This document shows positions 38,698 to 47,690 of a stretch of 64,000 bases of DNA, one piece after another. Source of the DNA: Fidelibacterota bacterium (GTDB lineage Bacteria > Fidelibacterota > Marinisomatia > Marinisomatales > TCS55); assembly GCA_014382015.1 (NCBI GenBank), contig JACNKN010000032.1, positions 1 through 64,000 on the forward strand, written 5' to 3'. The translations under genes and the position numbers were made by a program. The notes under the pieces were generated by a model. That model was not told where the DNA came from, did no database searches, and saw only the letters and a list, made by a program, of their open reading frames with translations. The first letter of the stretch is position 1. Every line of letters starts with the position of its first letter.

Positions 38698-39726
38698 TTA
38701 AATCAGAACTGACTCATATTTTTTAACATCTTCAAGTACTTTCCCCGTTCCTTTTACAACAGATAACAGCGGTTCTTCATCAATATTTACAGGAACATTT
38801 GTTCGCTCTCGAATTAATTGATCAATTCCCTTGAGCATACTTCCCCCACCCGTCATAATAATACCGCGATCAAGAATATCAGCTGAAAGTTCAGGGGGGG
38901 TTAACTCCAATGCCCTTTTAACCGCTTCAACAATGGCATTGATGGGATCTTTAAGGGATTGACGAATTTCATCCGATGATACTTCAATCGTTTTTGGAAT
39001 GCCCGAAACAAGGTCTCGCCCCTTCACACCAATCATTTCACTTTTAATCCGCATTGCAGATCCAACCGTTTTTTTAATGGATTCAGCTGATGAAGTACCG
39101 ATATCCAATTTATGTTCGTTCCTGAACCACTGAATAATTGCTTCATCCATTTCGTCGCCAGCGACCCGAATAGCTTCTTTAGTCACAACGCCATTTAGAG
39201 CAATAACCGCAATTTCTGTCGTGCCGCCGCCAATGTCGACAATGATGTTACCAATAGGTTTTGATATATCCAGCCCCATTCCAATCGCAGCAGCCACCGG
39301 TTCTTCAATTAAAAATACTTCACGGGCATTGGCTCGTTCTCCTGAATCCCGCACAGCCCTTCGTTCAACTTCTGTCACACCAGATGGTACACAAATGACC
39401 ATCCTGGGACGGGCCAGACGATTCATATTTATTTTCTGAATAAATCCTTGAATCAATCCATCCGTCATTTCAAAATCTGCAATGACCCCATCTCTAAGTG
39501 GACGAATGGTTTCAATTTCTCTATGGGTGCGGCCCACCATCGCTTTGGCCTCATATCCAACGGCAATAATTTTACCATTATGAACAGATCTGGCAACAAT
39601 AGATGGCTCGTTCACCATAACGCCTTTACCCTTTATGTAAACAAGTGTATTAGCTGTACCCAAGTCGATAGCTATATCGCCGGATATCCAATTTAATGGT
39701 TTGGTAATAGATGTAAAAAATCCCAT
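38698..39726 (-). CDS. mreB: Rod shape-determining protein MreB
   Basis: MreB is the actin-like filament that directs cell elongation. The 342-residue protein shows the phosphate 1 loop DIAIDLGTANTLVYIKGKG, the block FLIEEPVAAAIGMGLDI, phosphate 2 IVDIGGGTTEIAVIALNG and adenosine motif IIMTGGGSMLKGID. It is the first gene of mreBCD-mrdA-rodA, preceded by a 94-nt gap that should contain the promoter, although I see no convincing consensus there. Confidence 0.98.
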   Translation of the reverse strand: MGFFTSITKPLNWISGDIAIDLGTANTLVYIKGKGVMVNEPSIVARSVHNGKIIAVGYEAKAMVGRTHREIETIRPLRDGVIADFEMTDGLIQGFIQKINMNRLARPRMVICVPSGVTEVERRAVRDSGERANAREVFLIEEPVAAAIGMGLDISKPIGNIIVDIGGGTTEIAVIALNGVVTKEAIRVAGDEMDEAIIQWFRNEHKLDIGTSSAESIKKTVGSAMRIKSEMIGVKGRDLVSGIPKTIEVSSDEIRQSLKDPINAIVEAVKRALELTPPELSADILDRGIIMTGGGSMLKGIDQLIRERTNVPVNIDEEPLLSVVKGTGKVLEDVKKYESVLI

Positions 39727-39820
39727 TTTAATAGTCTTTTAATATTTTATGCTCGGATTAATGACTATAAATCTAATTTAAAATCACCCATGGATTCATC
39801 AATAAAAATGAGAATAGTAT

Positions 39821-40330
39821 TTATTTTTTTCCTTTCAATCGACCCGCTTTTGCCAGTTGATCTGCCGCATCATTTTTTTCACGTAGAACATGGCTAAATG
39901 TCCAAGCATCCATGTGACGAAATTGGTCCATCGCCTTTTGATACAACGCTTGCATTCGAGGATTCCTTACCTTGTACTCCCCTTTTATTTGTTTGACAAC
40001 AAGCTCGCTGTCCGAGAATATGTTTGCATTAAATAATTTCAACTGAATGAGGCATTTTAATCCGGTGATCAATGCAGAATATTCCGCTTCATTGTTTGTG
40101 GCATCATGAAGGTATTCAGAAAAAGAATATACCTCTTCCCCATCTTTTGTAATAATACCACCAATACCAGCTGTTTTCGAGTGCAAATCTGCAGCACCAT
40201 CTATATATAAACTCACTTCACTCTTGGATGTCATTTTATTGTATAAATTATCCAGGGATTCATCAATTCTATTTTTTGGATCAGAAAGCAGTGCTTTCAA
40301 TGCATTTATCTCATTATTATTTAATCTCAT
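39821..40330 (-). CDS. RNase HI-like ribonuclease
   Basis: A 169-residue protein with an RNase H fold starting near residue 38. Catalytic acidic residues are in place: D44 (LYIDGAAD), E83 (NNEAEYSAL), D107 (IFSDSELVVKQI) and D157 (NDAADQLA). The block KVRNPRMQALYQKA is typical of the archaeal/RnhA-like group (YpdQ/Rv2228c style) rather than E. coli RnhA. The N-terminal 35 residues are helical and lack a hybrid-binding domain. It cleaves RNA in RNA/DNA hybrids. It lies 6 nt after the Cas4-like nuclease gene. Confidence 0.88.
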   Translation of the reverse strand: MRLNNNEINALKALLSDPKNRIDESLDNLYNKMTSKSEVSLYIDGAADLHSKTAGIGGIITKDGEEVYSFSEYLHDATNNEAEYSALITGLKCLIQLKLFNANIFSDSELVVKQIKGEYKVRNPRMQALYQKAMDQFRHMDAWTFSHVLREKNDAADQLAKAGRLKGKK

Positions 40331-40336
40331 TGTATC

Positions 40337-41125
40337 CTATATGTAAGGGTTTGTCCCCTGTTTAATTGAACATTCTTCCCAATAATAGCACCAGTTGCAT
40401 AGAATTGATTTTTTGGGTATAAATGCACCTCCATTTTGAATATACTCTCGAATACCGTCAATTCTTGATTTTGTATTATCCCTCAATTCATTCAATTGTT
40501 CTTCATTTCTATGCGAATATATTGTTTGATTATATTGAAGAAAATGCCATACAAGTTTTACGGACTTAACATTTTCATAAGAATGTTGAAGCGCAATTTG
40601 ATACAGGGCCAATTGACCATCTTTATCTGCTGCATTTTGAGATAACATTCGTTTCCCACTCTTATAATCATGAATTTCATAGTTCCCATTACCATCATGA
40701 TCCAAACGGTCCATAATTCCTTTCATCATATAATCTTTTGATTGATTAACTGAAAAAACGAATTCAATTTCTGTCCCGACCGCAGGTTGATCAAAAGGCG
40801 TATGGGTACGGTAATAAGCTGCGATACACCGTTCCCCCAGTTCAAAATAAAATTTCGGTTTATTTTCTTTCCGGACAATAGCAATTCGATCATGCCAGTT
40901 TTTATCCCACACCTCATGATACTTTTCCATAACACCATCCATAAATGGCAGACGGTGCGCCATAACTTCTTCATATAAATATTCCAATGCTTCATGAACC
41001 CGTTTGCCCATGAATGCTTCGATCCCTTCATCATTTTTATATATTTTATCGATATATCGGAATCGAAATTGCGCCGGGCATTTCTTATAAGTCTCAAGGC
41101 TGCTATATGAAAATCGTTCAATCAT
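40337..41125 (-). CDS. PD-(D/E)XK nuclease with Fe-S cysteines (RecB/Cas4-like)
   Basis: A 262-residue protein starting MIERFSYSSLETYKKCPAQF, the typical N-terminus of RecB-family nucleases. Nuclease motifs are GIMDRLDHD and YEIHDYKSGK (the D...E-x-K/D-x-K core) with a downstream Gln/Tyr pair (DGQLALYQIAL). Cys16 plus C243, C246 and C252 (CNWCYYWEEC) match the four-Cys iron-sulfur cluster of AddB/Cas4. There are no CRISPR or AddA genes nearby, so it is a stand-alone DNA-processing nuclease, probably in repair (inference). Confidence 0.85.
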   Translation of the reverse strand: MIERFSYSSLETYKKCPAQFRFRYIDKIYKNDEGIEAFMGKRVHEALEYLYEEVMAHRLPFMDGVMEKYHEVWDKNWHDRIAIVRKENKPKFYFELGERCIAAYYRTHTPFDQPAVGTEIEFVFSVNQSKDYMMKGIMDRLDHDGNGNYEIHDYKSGKRMLSQNAADKDGQLALYQIALQHSYENVKSVKLVWHFLQYNQTIYSHRNEEQLNELRDNTKSRIDGIREYIQNGGAFIPKKSILCNWCYYWEECSIKQGTNPYI

Positions 41126-41189
41126 TTGTAATCCTGTCAGGGAATAAGTTAAAAGTTACGGTTTGAATATAGAATAAAACTATCTCAGA

Positions 41190-42233
41190 TCAAGATGTTG
41201 CCATTTTATCTGATAATTTGGAACAAATAAAGTCCCCGATTTCAATGGTACCCATACTTCCTCCAAGATCTCGCGTCACCCAATCTGCGCCAATAGCTTC
41301 CTCAATAACATTGCGGATCGCAACACCAATAGATTCCTTTTTTTGTGAATTTAAGAATTCAGCTATGGCCAGAATGGCACCAATAGGATCCGCTGCATCC
41401 TTTCCTACATAACGACGACTGGCAGGATGCATGACCTGGAATAATGTTTGTTTGTTTTTTGAACTATGGTACTCGAATCCGGCCCCAAGCCCTCCTTCCA
41501 GTGCCGAAACCATTTTTGAAAATATTCTTCCGTAAGGAGAGACCGTTAATACTAAGTCGAATTGGTCCGGTTTTTTCAAAATATTATAATAGAACTGATC
41601 TACAGAAGACCATTGTATATGAATCCCGCGATCCGCCAATTGATTTGCAGGTTCAATCCATGGACTATCCATTTTTTTCAATTCATCCGGTAACACCAGA
41701 AGTAATCGATTGCGACTGCCCGTTTCAATTAAACTTTGGGCTTCACTAAAAATAGATTCCAAATGGGATTGTGATAGATAAGTTGTCATTATATTTAATT
41801 TTTGCTCACTCACAAAAGTAGCCGGTAATTCGCTGGAGACTGTATGAGAGTAATAATTGCTCTCAATTAACAACACATCAATTGGATTATCCGTTTGAAT
41901 TTTTTGAAGGGATGGCAATGGTTTAAAATGACGGTAAAAAAACTCCAGACCCTGATCGGAACATATTTCTTGTACAATATTTTTTCGATTATATCCTTTC
42001 AGTTTGGATTGGTTTGTGACTGGGCCTAACCAGATTGAATCTGCTTCGTCCGCCATTTTATGTAATACTTTTGGAATGAGTATATTTGTATCACGATAAT
42101 GAGATTCACTGATATCCAGTGTTTGGCTAGATATTCTCAATCCAAAAACGGAATGAATGGTTGCGATTAACTTATGAACTTCAGCCGCTAATTCATTCCC
42201 GACACCATCACCGGGAATGAGGAGAATTTTCAC
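41190..42233 (-). CDS. Isocitrate/isopropylmalate dehydrogenase-like protein, catalytic residues lost
   Basis: A 347-residue homologue of the beta-decarboxylating dehydrogenase family, recognised by the start MKILLIPGDGVGNELAAEV and the late block GKDAADPIGAILAIAEFL. The catalytic core has changed: the R-E-N-T-E-G-x-Y site reads IESNYYS (123-129) and the metal-binding FGDILSD reads YGRIFSK (234-240), losing the Arg and two Asp. D212 remains. The protein is therefore unlikely to be a normal dehydrogenase and may be regulatory or have a different activity (inference). A complete icd is elsewhere in the window. It overlaps the GWxTD gene by 4 nt. Confidence 0.72.
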   Translation of the reverse strand: MKILLIPGDGVGNELAAEVHKLIATIHSVFGLRISSQTLDISESHYRDTNILIPKVLHKMADEADSIWLGPVTNQSKLKGYNRKNIVQEICSDQGLEFFYRHFKPLPSLQKIQTDNPIDVLLIESNYYSHTVSSELPATFVSEQKLNIMTTYLSQSHLESIFSEAQSLIETGSRNRLLLVLPDELKKMDSPWIEPANQLADRGIHIQWSSVDQFYYNILKKPDQFDLVLTVSPYGRIFSKMVSALEGGLGAGFEYHSSKNKQTLFQVMHPASRRYVGKDAADPIGAILAIAEFLNSQKKESIGVAIRNVIEEAIGADWVTRDLGGSMGTIEIGDFICSKLSDKMATS

Positions 42234-43495
42234 CAGCTTCTCCCGCGGAAGAATGGGGTGGATAAACGATAATCGCCAAAGCCATTCTCGTCGATAAAAT
42301 CAAAATATTTATTGATACGATAATAATGCCACCGTTGTGAATATATTCGACTCATGGGATCGTTATAGACTTCTAAATCATCAGGGGGACCAAATAAAAT
42401 ATAAATCATTCCCATATCGGTTTTCCAACCGGGCAAATAAGATTTAAAACTATTGTTAGAATAACTGACACGCGTAAAATATTCATCCATCACTTCATTC
42501 TCAGGTGTCTCAGGTGTCGGATCTCGACTCGCCCAATACTCAAGAAAAAGAGTTTCTTTATCGGTACCCTTTGATTTACTCAATTTTTTCCACTCATCAT
42601 CATGAAGGATATATCTCATATTTTCAACAGCTTGATCAATATTGCTGATGGTTGCAGAAATACCAATTCTGCTCAACGATAATATGACCGATTCTTTCTT
42701 TTTTTCTGATCCCTGCGTTAAAACGATATCTACTTTTTTCCGCAATCCCTGTTTGGCAATATTTTCTGGAATGATAATTCTCTGGTGAAAATAACCCTTA
42801 TCTGAATTCGACTGGAATGATTTCTTCCATATTTCTTTTTTCTTTGAACTAAATACATTCACATCTAAAGTATAGTCGCCAGGTTTTATTTTTCCTGAAA
42901 CAAATACAGACGCACGTGTAACTTTGACCCCCATGATATTTTGAAACATGGGAATTTCATTTTCGTTTAACCCCCAATTCCCGGATAAATAATCCAGGAA
43001 AAAGGGTGTATATAAAGCAATTTCACCTTCATGTTCAGTATATTCCAGTTCTTTTTGCCGAACCCCGCTATCTTTCGAATCCCCATCCAGCACTTCGGCA
43101 GATATGACATAATCTCCTGGAGCGACTTTAAACTCAACTTGATGAATGGTAAAAATATCTTTTGAAGTGGATTCAAGATAATCTATTGTTTTTAATTTGT
43201 TCGACCAATTGCGACGCCCCACCAGATTTCCCTTTTTTCTTTTCAGGGAAATGGTGGCTTCATATTCCGCTTCAAACCCATCTTTAATTTTTAGGAATTG
43301 CAGCACATGATTTGGGACAGAAAGAAACGCTAACACACGGATTGAATCAGAATGTGCATCCGCCACACTATATACAGAAAATCCATATTGCCGAATTGTT
43401 TCCTGATTGCGACCACTATTCGGCCGCATTTGCGCGAACAAAACCTGGGTAAAAAGTAATAGCGTGATTATGATATATTTATTGATATTTTTCAT
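42230..43495 (-). CDS. GWxTD domain-containing protein
   Basis: A 421-residue exported protein with a signal peptide (about 1-21) and beta-rich N-terminal region. The C-terminal domain has WASRDPTPETPENE, YFTRVSYSNNSF and PGWKTDMGMIYILFGPPDD, the GWxTD signature found in secreted proteins of Acidobacteria, Gemmatimonadetes and the FCB group. Its function is not known. It is preceded by a propeller protein (4-nt overlap) and followed by the degenerate dehydrogenase (4-nt overlap), so these three form one unit. Confidence 0.85.
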   Translation of the reverse strand: MKNINKYIIITLLLFTQVLFAQMRPNSGRNQETIRQYGFSVYSVADAHSDSIRVLAFLSVPNHVLQFLKIKDGFEAEYEATISLKRKKGNLVGRRNWSNKLKTIDYLESTSKDIFTIHQVEFKVAPGDYVISAEVLDGDSKDSGVRQKELEYTEHEGEIALYTPFFLDYLSGNWGLNENEIPMFQNIMGVKVTRASVFVSGKIKPGDYTLDVNVFSSKKKEIWKKSFQSNSDKGYFHQRIIIPENIAKQGLRKKVDIVLTQGSEKKKESVILSLSRIGISATISNIDQAVENMRYILHDDEWKKLSKSKGTDKETLFLEYWASRDPTPETPENEVMDEYFTRVSYSNNSFKSYLPGWKTDMGMIYILFGPPDDLEVYNDPMSRIYSQRWHYYRINKYFDFIDENGFGDYRLSTPFFRGRSW

Positions 43496-45105
43496 CTATA
43501 TCGATACGAGATAAGTCCTTCAGTAGTTCCCAACCAAATTTTCCTCCCCTTAATATACATGTCGTTTACCTGTCCTATAAATGAATAATTAAACACATCC
43601 ATCAGGTTTTTTTTCATATCATATTGGACAATGCCATTTTCAGTAGCGATAAATACTATATTTTTATGCAATGCCATGGTTTTTATTTCTAATCCGCCAA
43701 ATATTGAAGGATCAACTGCATTAGACCACCGTCGATCCTTAAAATTAAATTTCAATACACCGGATCGATTCGAAGTCAATATGTGCTGTGAATCCTGTGT
43801 AAAAGCTGTATAATCATAATATTTTAAAGGAAAGGTAACATCTTTTGCTTTATATCCGTATGTGGTGTATTCTTGTATAATTTGTTTTTCCAGATCATAT
43901 AAAAAAAGTCCTGTTTCAGTTCCAATCCAAATTTTATTTTTTCCTACTGCCAAGTCATATATATAAATATTATTGAAGTATTTTTCTACTTTTGACACTA
44001 TGGGTTTTTTATCAATCTTTTTTAGGATCGTAACACCTTGTGAACTGCCCACCCATACATGCTCACCAACATCAATCATGGATGTGGTCCAACTCTTTCC
44101 TCCGCCCAAGCGTAATTTATATGTCCGCCAGAAATCCTTCTTTTTATCATAAACCAAGAGGGCATTTTCTCCTCCAAACCATATTTCTTTTTTTAACTCT
44201 AATATGGAGGAAATAGATGTTTGATCTAAATTGATTGTTCTACTAAAAATATAATTATCAGCAATTTCTCGATCCGCATCAAAATAAGTCAGCCCGGATT
44301 CATGGGTTGCCAACCGCCCCCCAAGCCAAAATGAATCACCTCCACTGATGGTTTGAATATCATTGCTGGCAAGACTAAATCGGAATGGTGACATGGTTTT
44401 CATGGTAGGGTCACTTCGAAAAAAGGTGCCATCTTCTGTACCAATCCACACTTCGTTGAATGAATTTTTTGCAATCGTAGTAATATCAATATACTGTCCG
44501 TTTGGATGTACCAAATTTTGCAAATCTGTCATCCACCCATCCAAGAATGAATATTCAATAAGAAATTCAGATATATCAGGTTGGAACCGTAATAAACCTG
44601 AACTCCAAGCCACAGGTTCATCAGGGCTCGCCATGATGCCAATCATTATACCGGTCAATGGATCAAGGCGATAAACCAATCCTGGCGTATCTAACCAAAT
44701 ATAATGCTCTGACTCACCAATTCGCTCTATATAGGCTCCAGAGGGGAGTCCTAACATATCTCTGTCAATAAAATGCCAATCGCCCTTTTCATCCAAGCTG
44801 GATTCAATTCCCATGGGTGTTGCTACCCATAACATACTATTTGATGATCGATGAATAGCTGTAATCGTGTTACTATGTAGACCCTGTGCTCGCGTAATAG
44901 GTTCTTCAAATCTATCCGAAAAAAGATTAAATCGCACGACACCGCCGGATTGAGTACCCATATAGGCAAACCGATCACTAAAAGTGATTGAATTCACTTT
45001 TCCTGTGTAACGATACTGAACCCAATCGAATGTTTGAAATCTTAATTCAGGCTGAGCGAAGGAAAAACCAACTGATAAAATGGTGATAAGAATGTGACGA
45101 ATCAT
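43492..45105 (-). CDS. Secreted beta-propeller protein (two-component-regulator-like propeller)
   Basis: A 537-residue exported protein (signal peptide about 1-17) made of propeller blades of the reg_prop type. Repeated W-I/V-G-T motifs are visible: LWVATPMGIES, VWIGTEDGTFF, IWFGGENALLVY, VWVGSSQGVTIL, IWIGTETGLFLYD and IWLGTTEGLISYRY. Such repeats form the periplasmic sensor of hybrid two-component systems, but here no kinase domain follows. It probably works at the cell surface with the GWxTD protein (inference). Confidence 0.8.
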   Translation of the reverse strand: MIRHILITILSVGFSFAQPELRFQTFDWVQYRYTGKVNSITFSDRFAYMGTQSGGVVRFNLFSDRFEEPITRAQGLHSNTITAIHRSSNSMLWVATPMGIESSLDEKGDWHFIDRDMLGLPSGAYIERIGESEHYIWLDTPGLVYRLDPLTGIMIGIMASPDEPVAWSSGLLRFQPDISEFLIEYSFLDGWMTDLQNLVHPNGQYIDITTIAKNSFNEVWIGTEDGTFFRSDPTMKTMSPFRFSLASNDIQTISGGDSFWLGGRLATHESGLTYFDADREIADNYIFSRTINLDQTSISSILELKKEIWFGGENALLVYDKKKDFWRTYKLRLGGGKSWTTSMIDVGEHVWVGSSQGVTILKKIDKKPIVSKVEKYFNNIYIYDLAVGKNKIWIGTETGLFLYDLEKQIIQEYTTYGYKAKDVTFPLKYYDYTAFTQDSQHILTSNRSGVLKFNFKDRRWSNAVDPSIFGGLEIKTMALHKNIVFIATENGIVQYDMKKNLMDVFNYSFIGQVNDMYIKGRKIWLGTTEGLISYRYR

Positions 45106-45153
45106 GAAATTTGAGATATTAATGTTGTGAATTTAGAAAAATAAATTGATGAA

Positions 45154-46128
45154 TTAAATGCTGTTATGGTGATCGAGCATTTCATTCAGCATATCAAGTG
45201 TAATGGGCACCACACCCACTTCTTCACAAACTCGGCCTGCGGCATAATTCGAAACTGCCACCGATTCTTCAGGGGTAGCACCGCATAGATCCGATAATGT
45301 AAACACAGCTATCACCGTATCACCTGCACCGGAGACATCATGCACGTGACGGGCTTTGGTTGGTATATGATGATAATCGGAACCATTAAATAGGGAGACA
45401 CCTTCCGATCCGCGGGTAATCATTAGAATGTCCGTATTTAACTCATTCTTTAACTTAAATCCCGCCACTTCTAAAGACTCATTCTCTGCGTAAGCATTTT
45501 TAAATTCAACTAAATTCGGTTTAAATAACCGAACATTTTTATATAAATTAAAATTATCCTTTTTCGGATCAACATAAATTGGTTTTCCTGCCTTGTTAGC
45601 CATTTGAATCAAATCGATTATTGAAAATGAATTAAGAACACCCTTGTTATAATCTTCTAATACAACCGCATCTACATCATCCAAATTTAATTTCACAGCT
45701 TCGGCCAATGCTTTATTCGATATTTCAGATAGATCAGTAACAACTTCTCTGTCCGCTCGAACCACTTGTTGATTATGGGCTATAATTCTGGATTTTACTG
45801 TGGTAGGTCGATTGTCACTTTCCACCAAATTGGTGCATACAATATTTCTTTGATCGAGAATCTTTGTTAATATTTTTCCTTCTTCATCGGACCCAATCAA
45901 TCCAATCACAGAAACTTGGCACCCCAATGATGCGAGGTTTAGGGCAACATTTGCTGCGCCACCAGGGTTATGTTCGATTTTATTGACTTTTACAATTGGG
46001 ACCGGTGCTTCCGGTGAAATTCTTTCTGCATTTCCCCACAGGTATGTATCCAACATCAAATCGCCCACAACCAGAACTTTTTTCTCTGCAAAACCAGATG
46101 TGATTTCTTGAAATCGATTGAACCTCAT
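45154..46128 (-). CDS. rfaE1: D-glycero-beta-D-manno-heptose-7-phosphate kinase
   Basis: A 324-residue PfkB/ribokinase-fold enzyme that phosphorylates heptose-7-phosphate for ADP-heptose and LPS core synthesis. It contains VLVVGDLMLDTYLWG, ERISPEAPVPIVKV, PGGAANVALNLASLGC, an YNKGVL block (VVLEDYNKGVL) and DVSGAGDTVIAVF with the catalytic Asp. It equals the N-terminal half of HldE; the adenylyltransferase half is absent, so a separate rfaE2 is expected elsewhere. Confidence 0.93.
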   Translation of the reverse strand: MRFNRFQEITSGFAEKKVLVVGDLMLDTYLWGNAERISPEAPVPIVKVNKIEHNPGGAANVALNLASLGCQVSVIGLIGSDEEGKILTKILDQRNIVCTNLVESDNRPTTVKSRIIAHNQQVVRADREVVTDLSEISNKALAEAVKLNLDDVDAVVLEDYNKGVLNSFSIIDLIQMANKAGKPIYVDPKKDNFNLYKNVRLFKPNLVEFKNAYAENESLEVAGFKLKNELNTDILMITRGSEGVSLFNGSDYHHIPTKARHVHDVSGAGDTVIAVFTLSDLCGATPEESVAVSNYAAGRVCEEVGVVPITLDMLNEMLDHHNSI

Positions 46129-46272
46129 GAAAGCACACTCCCACGAGAAATATTACTAACACGAAAAAAATTACTCTCAGAATTAAGTATATTAATGATT
46201 GCCATTAATTCAAATAGGGATCTTATCATTTTCATGTGTTTTACAGGAAATATCTCAAGCTAATTCCATCGT

Positions 46273-46893
46273 CTAAATATCTTCTGTACTGACAATTTGT
46301 TCTGGCAAAAGTAACGCTAAAATAATATAAAGTAATACACCCACACCAATACTCATAAACGTACCGAATACCCATAGAACACGAACAATATTCGAATCGA
46401 TCCCCAGGGATTCACCTAATCCCCCGCATACACCTGCTAACTTTTTATCATTGGCAGATAAATGTAATGGATTATTCATGACATCTTCATTCATGGATTT
46501 CAATTCTCTTTGCCGGTTATAGAGAAGATAAATTCCGATTCCCAGCAACATAAAAGCAACAGACATGTTAAGGAAATTTCCCCAGAAGGCGGCCCATAAA
46601 AGGAAAAAGATATGATCATATTGAAGGAAAAGAATAATGCCAGCAAAAATAAAAAGTATGCCCCAGAGCGGATTACTTTTTAGGGAGTCGATGTTTAAAA
46701 ACCGTTCATACCCATTTCCATCTGGAATCATTATTGTTGCAATGATATAAGCCAATAATCCAGATCCACCAAATAAGGTGAAAAATATCCAAATTAATCT
46801 AACAATTGTAGGATCAATTGAAAAATAATGTGCCACGCCGCCGCATACGCCAGTCAGAACGCGATCAGACTTGGATCTTGTTATCCGCTGCAT
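46273..46893 (-). CDS. Tandem PspC-domain membrane protein
   Basis: A 206-residue membrane protein with two PspC domains. The first (about 1-58) has RVLTGVCGGVAHYFSIDPTIVRLIW followed by two membrane helices, and the second (about 143-200) has KLAGVCGGLGESLGIDSNIV followed by two more. Between them lie two further hydrophobic segments. PspC proteins sense envelope stress in the Psp system; no pspA is nearby. It lies 18 nt after an unusual ABC-type ATPase gene. Confidence 0.87.
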   Translation of the reverse strand: MQRITRSKSDRVLTGVCGGVAHYFSIDPTIVRLIWIFFTLFGGSGLLAYIIATIMIPDGNGYERFLNIDSLKSNPLWGILFIFAGIILFLQYDHIFFLLWAAFWGNFLNMSVAFMLLGIGIYLLYNRQRELKSMNEDVMNNPLHLSANDKKLAGVCGGLGESLGIDSNIVRVLWVFGTFMSIGVGVLLYIILALLLPEQIVSTEDI

Positions 46894-46911
46894 GTGTAAA
46901 ATTTACATCAA

Positions 46912-47649
46912 TCAAGAAGATTTACGATAATTTCTTTGCCCTCCCCGCCGAGATTGTTTTCTATCCTTATTAAAACTACCTCTTCCAACTCCGGGGCGAA
47001 TTTTAGAAATATGACCATTATCAAGATAAATGAGTACAGAAGCAACACGTTTTATATGCTGATCTGACGGCGCGGCTAAAACAATGGTCGTTCCCAAATC
47101 TTTATTCATTCGAACAATTTTTTTCCGAAAATCCGATTCCATATTTTTATCGAAGAATACGCCATAATCATCAATCATTAATACCCGTGGATCAGATTCT
47201 AAAGCTATAATCATATTCAGCAAGGAAAGTTCTCCGGGAGAAAGAGCGGCTAACTTTCGCTTTAATAAAACTGAAAGGGATCCATTTTGAAAATAATTAG
47301 ATGTATGTTTTTCTAATCTGTTTTTATCGATAGATTTTACAATATCGGATACAGTAGATCCACTGGATATAGAGGCAAAATTTGCCAGTGCTATTTCCCG
47401 ATTTTGTTTGATTTTTCCTAACCAGTTTGTTTCAAACTCTTCATTTTCAAACTTGACTGTACCATCAGTTTGTTTTGTAACACCGGCGAGAATATTAAGA
47501 AAGGTTGATTTTCCAGAACCAATGGACCCGATCATGCCATAAATAGTTCCCCGATGGATTTCCAGCCGTCGGATATTTAATATTAGATGATCCCCATAGG
47601 ATTTTTTCAATCCCTTAATATCGTAAATTGTAGTCGTTCTTTGACTCAT
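46912..47649 (-). CDS. Degenerate ABC ATPase with basic C-terminal tail
   Basis: A 245-residue protein with an ABC ATPase fold: Walker A GSIGSGKST (41-49), signature LSPGE (136-140), and Walker B VLMIDDYG (156-163). However, the catalytic Glu after Walker B is Asp161, the H-loop His is Pro194 (LAAPSDQ), and no Q-loop Gln is visible in the expected region. The last 25 residues are rich in Arg, Gly and Lys (RGSFNKDRK, RRGGQRNYRK). It can probably bind but not efficiently hydrolyse ATP, and may bind nucleic acid or membrane lipid (inference). No permease gene is adjacent; the neighbour is a tandem PspC protein. Confidence 0.72.
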   Translation of the reverse strand: MSQRTTTIYDIKGLKKSYGDHLILNIRRLEIHRGTIYGMIGSIGSGKSTFLNILAGVTKQTDGTVKFENEEFETNWLGKIKQNREIALANFASISSGSTVSDIVKSIDKNRLEKHTSNYFQNGSLSVLLKRKLAALSPGELSLLNMIIALESDPRVLMIDDYGVFFDKNMESDFRKKIVRMNKDLGTTIVLAAPSDQHIKRVASVLIYLDNGHISKIRPGVGRGSFNKDRKQSRRGGQRNYRKSS

Positions 47650-47690
47650 CTTTCACTCCTTTTTAGTAAAAAGATGAATCGAAAAGTTAT

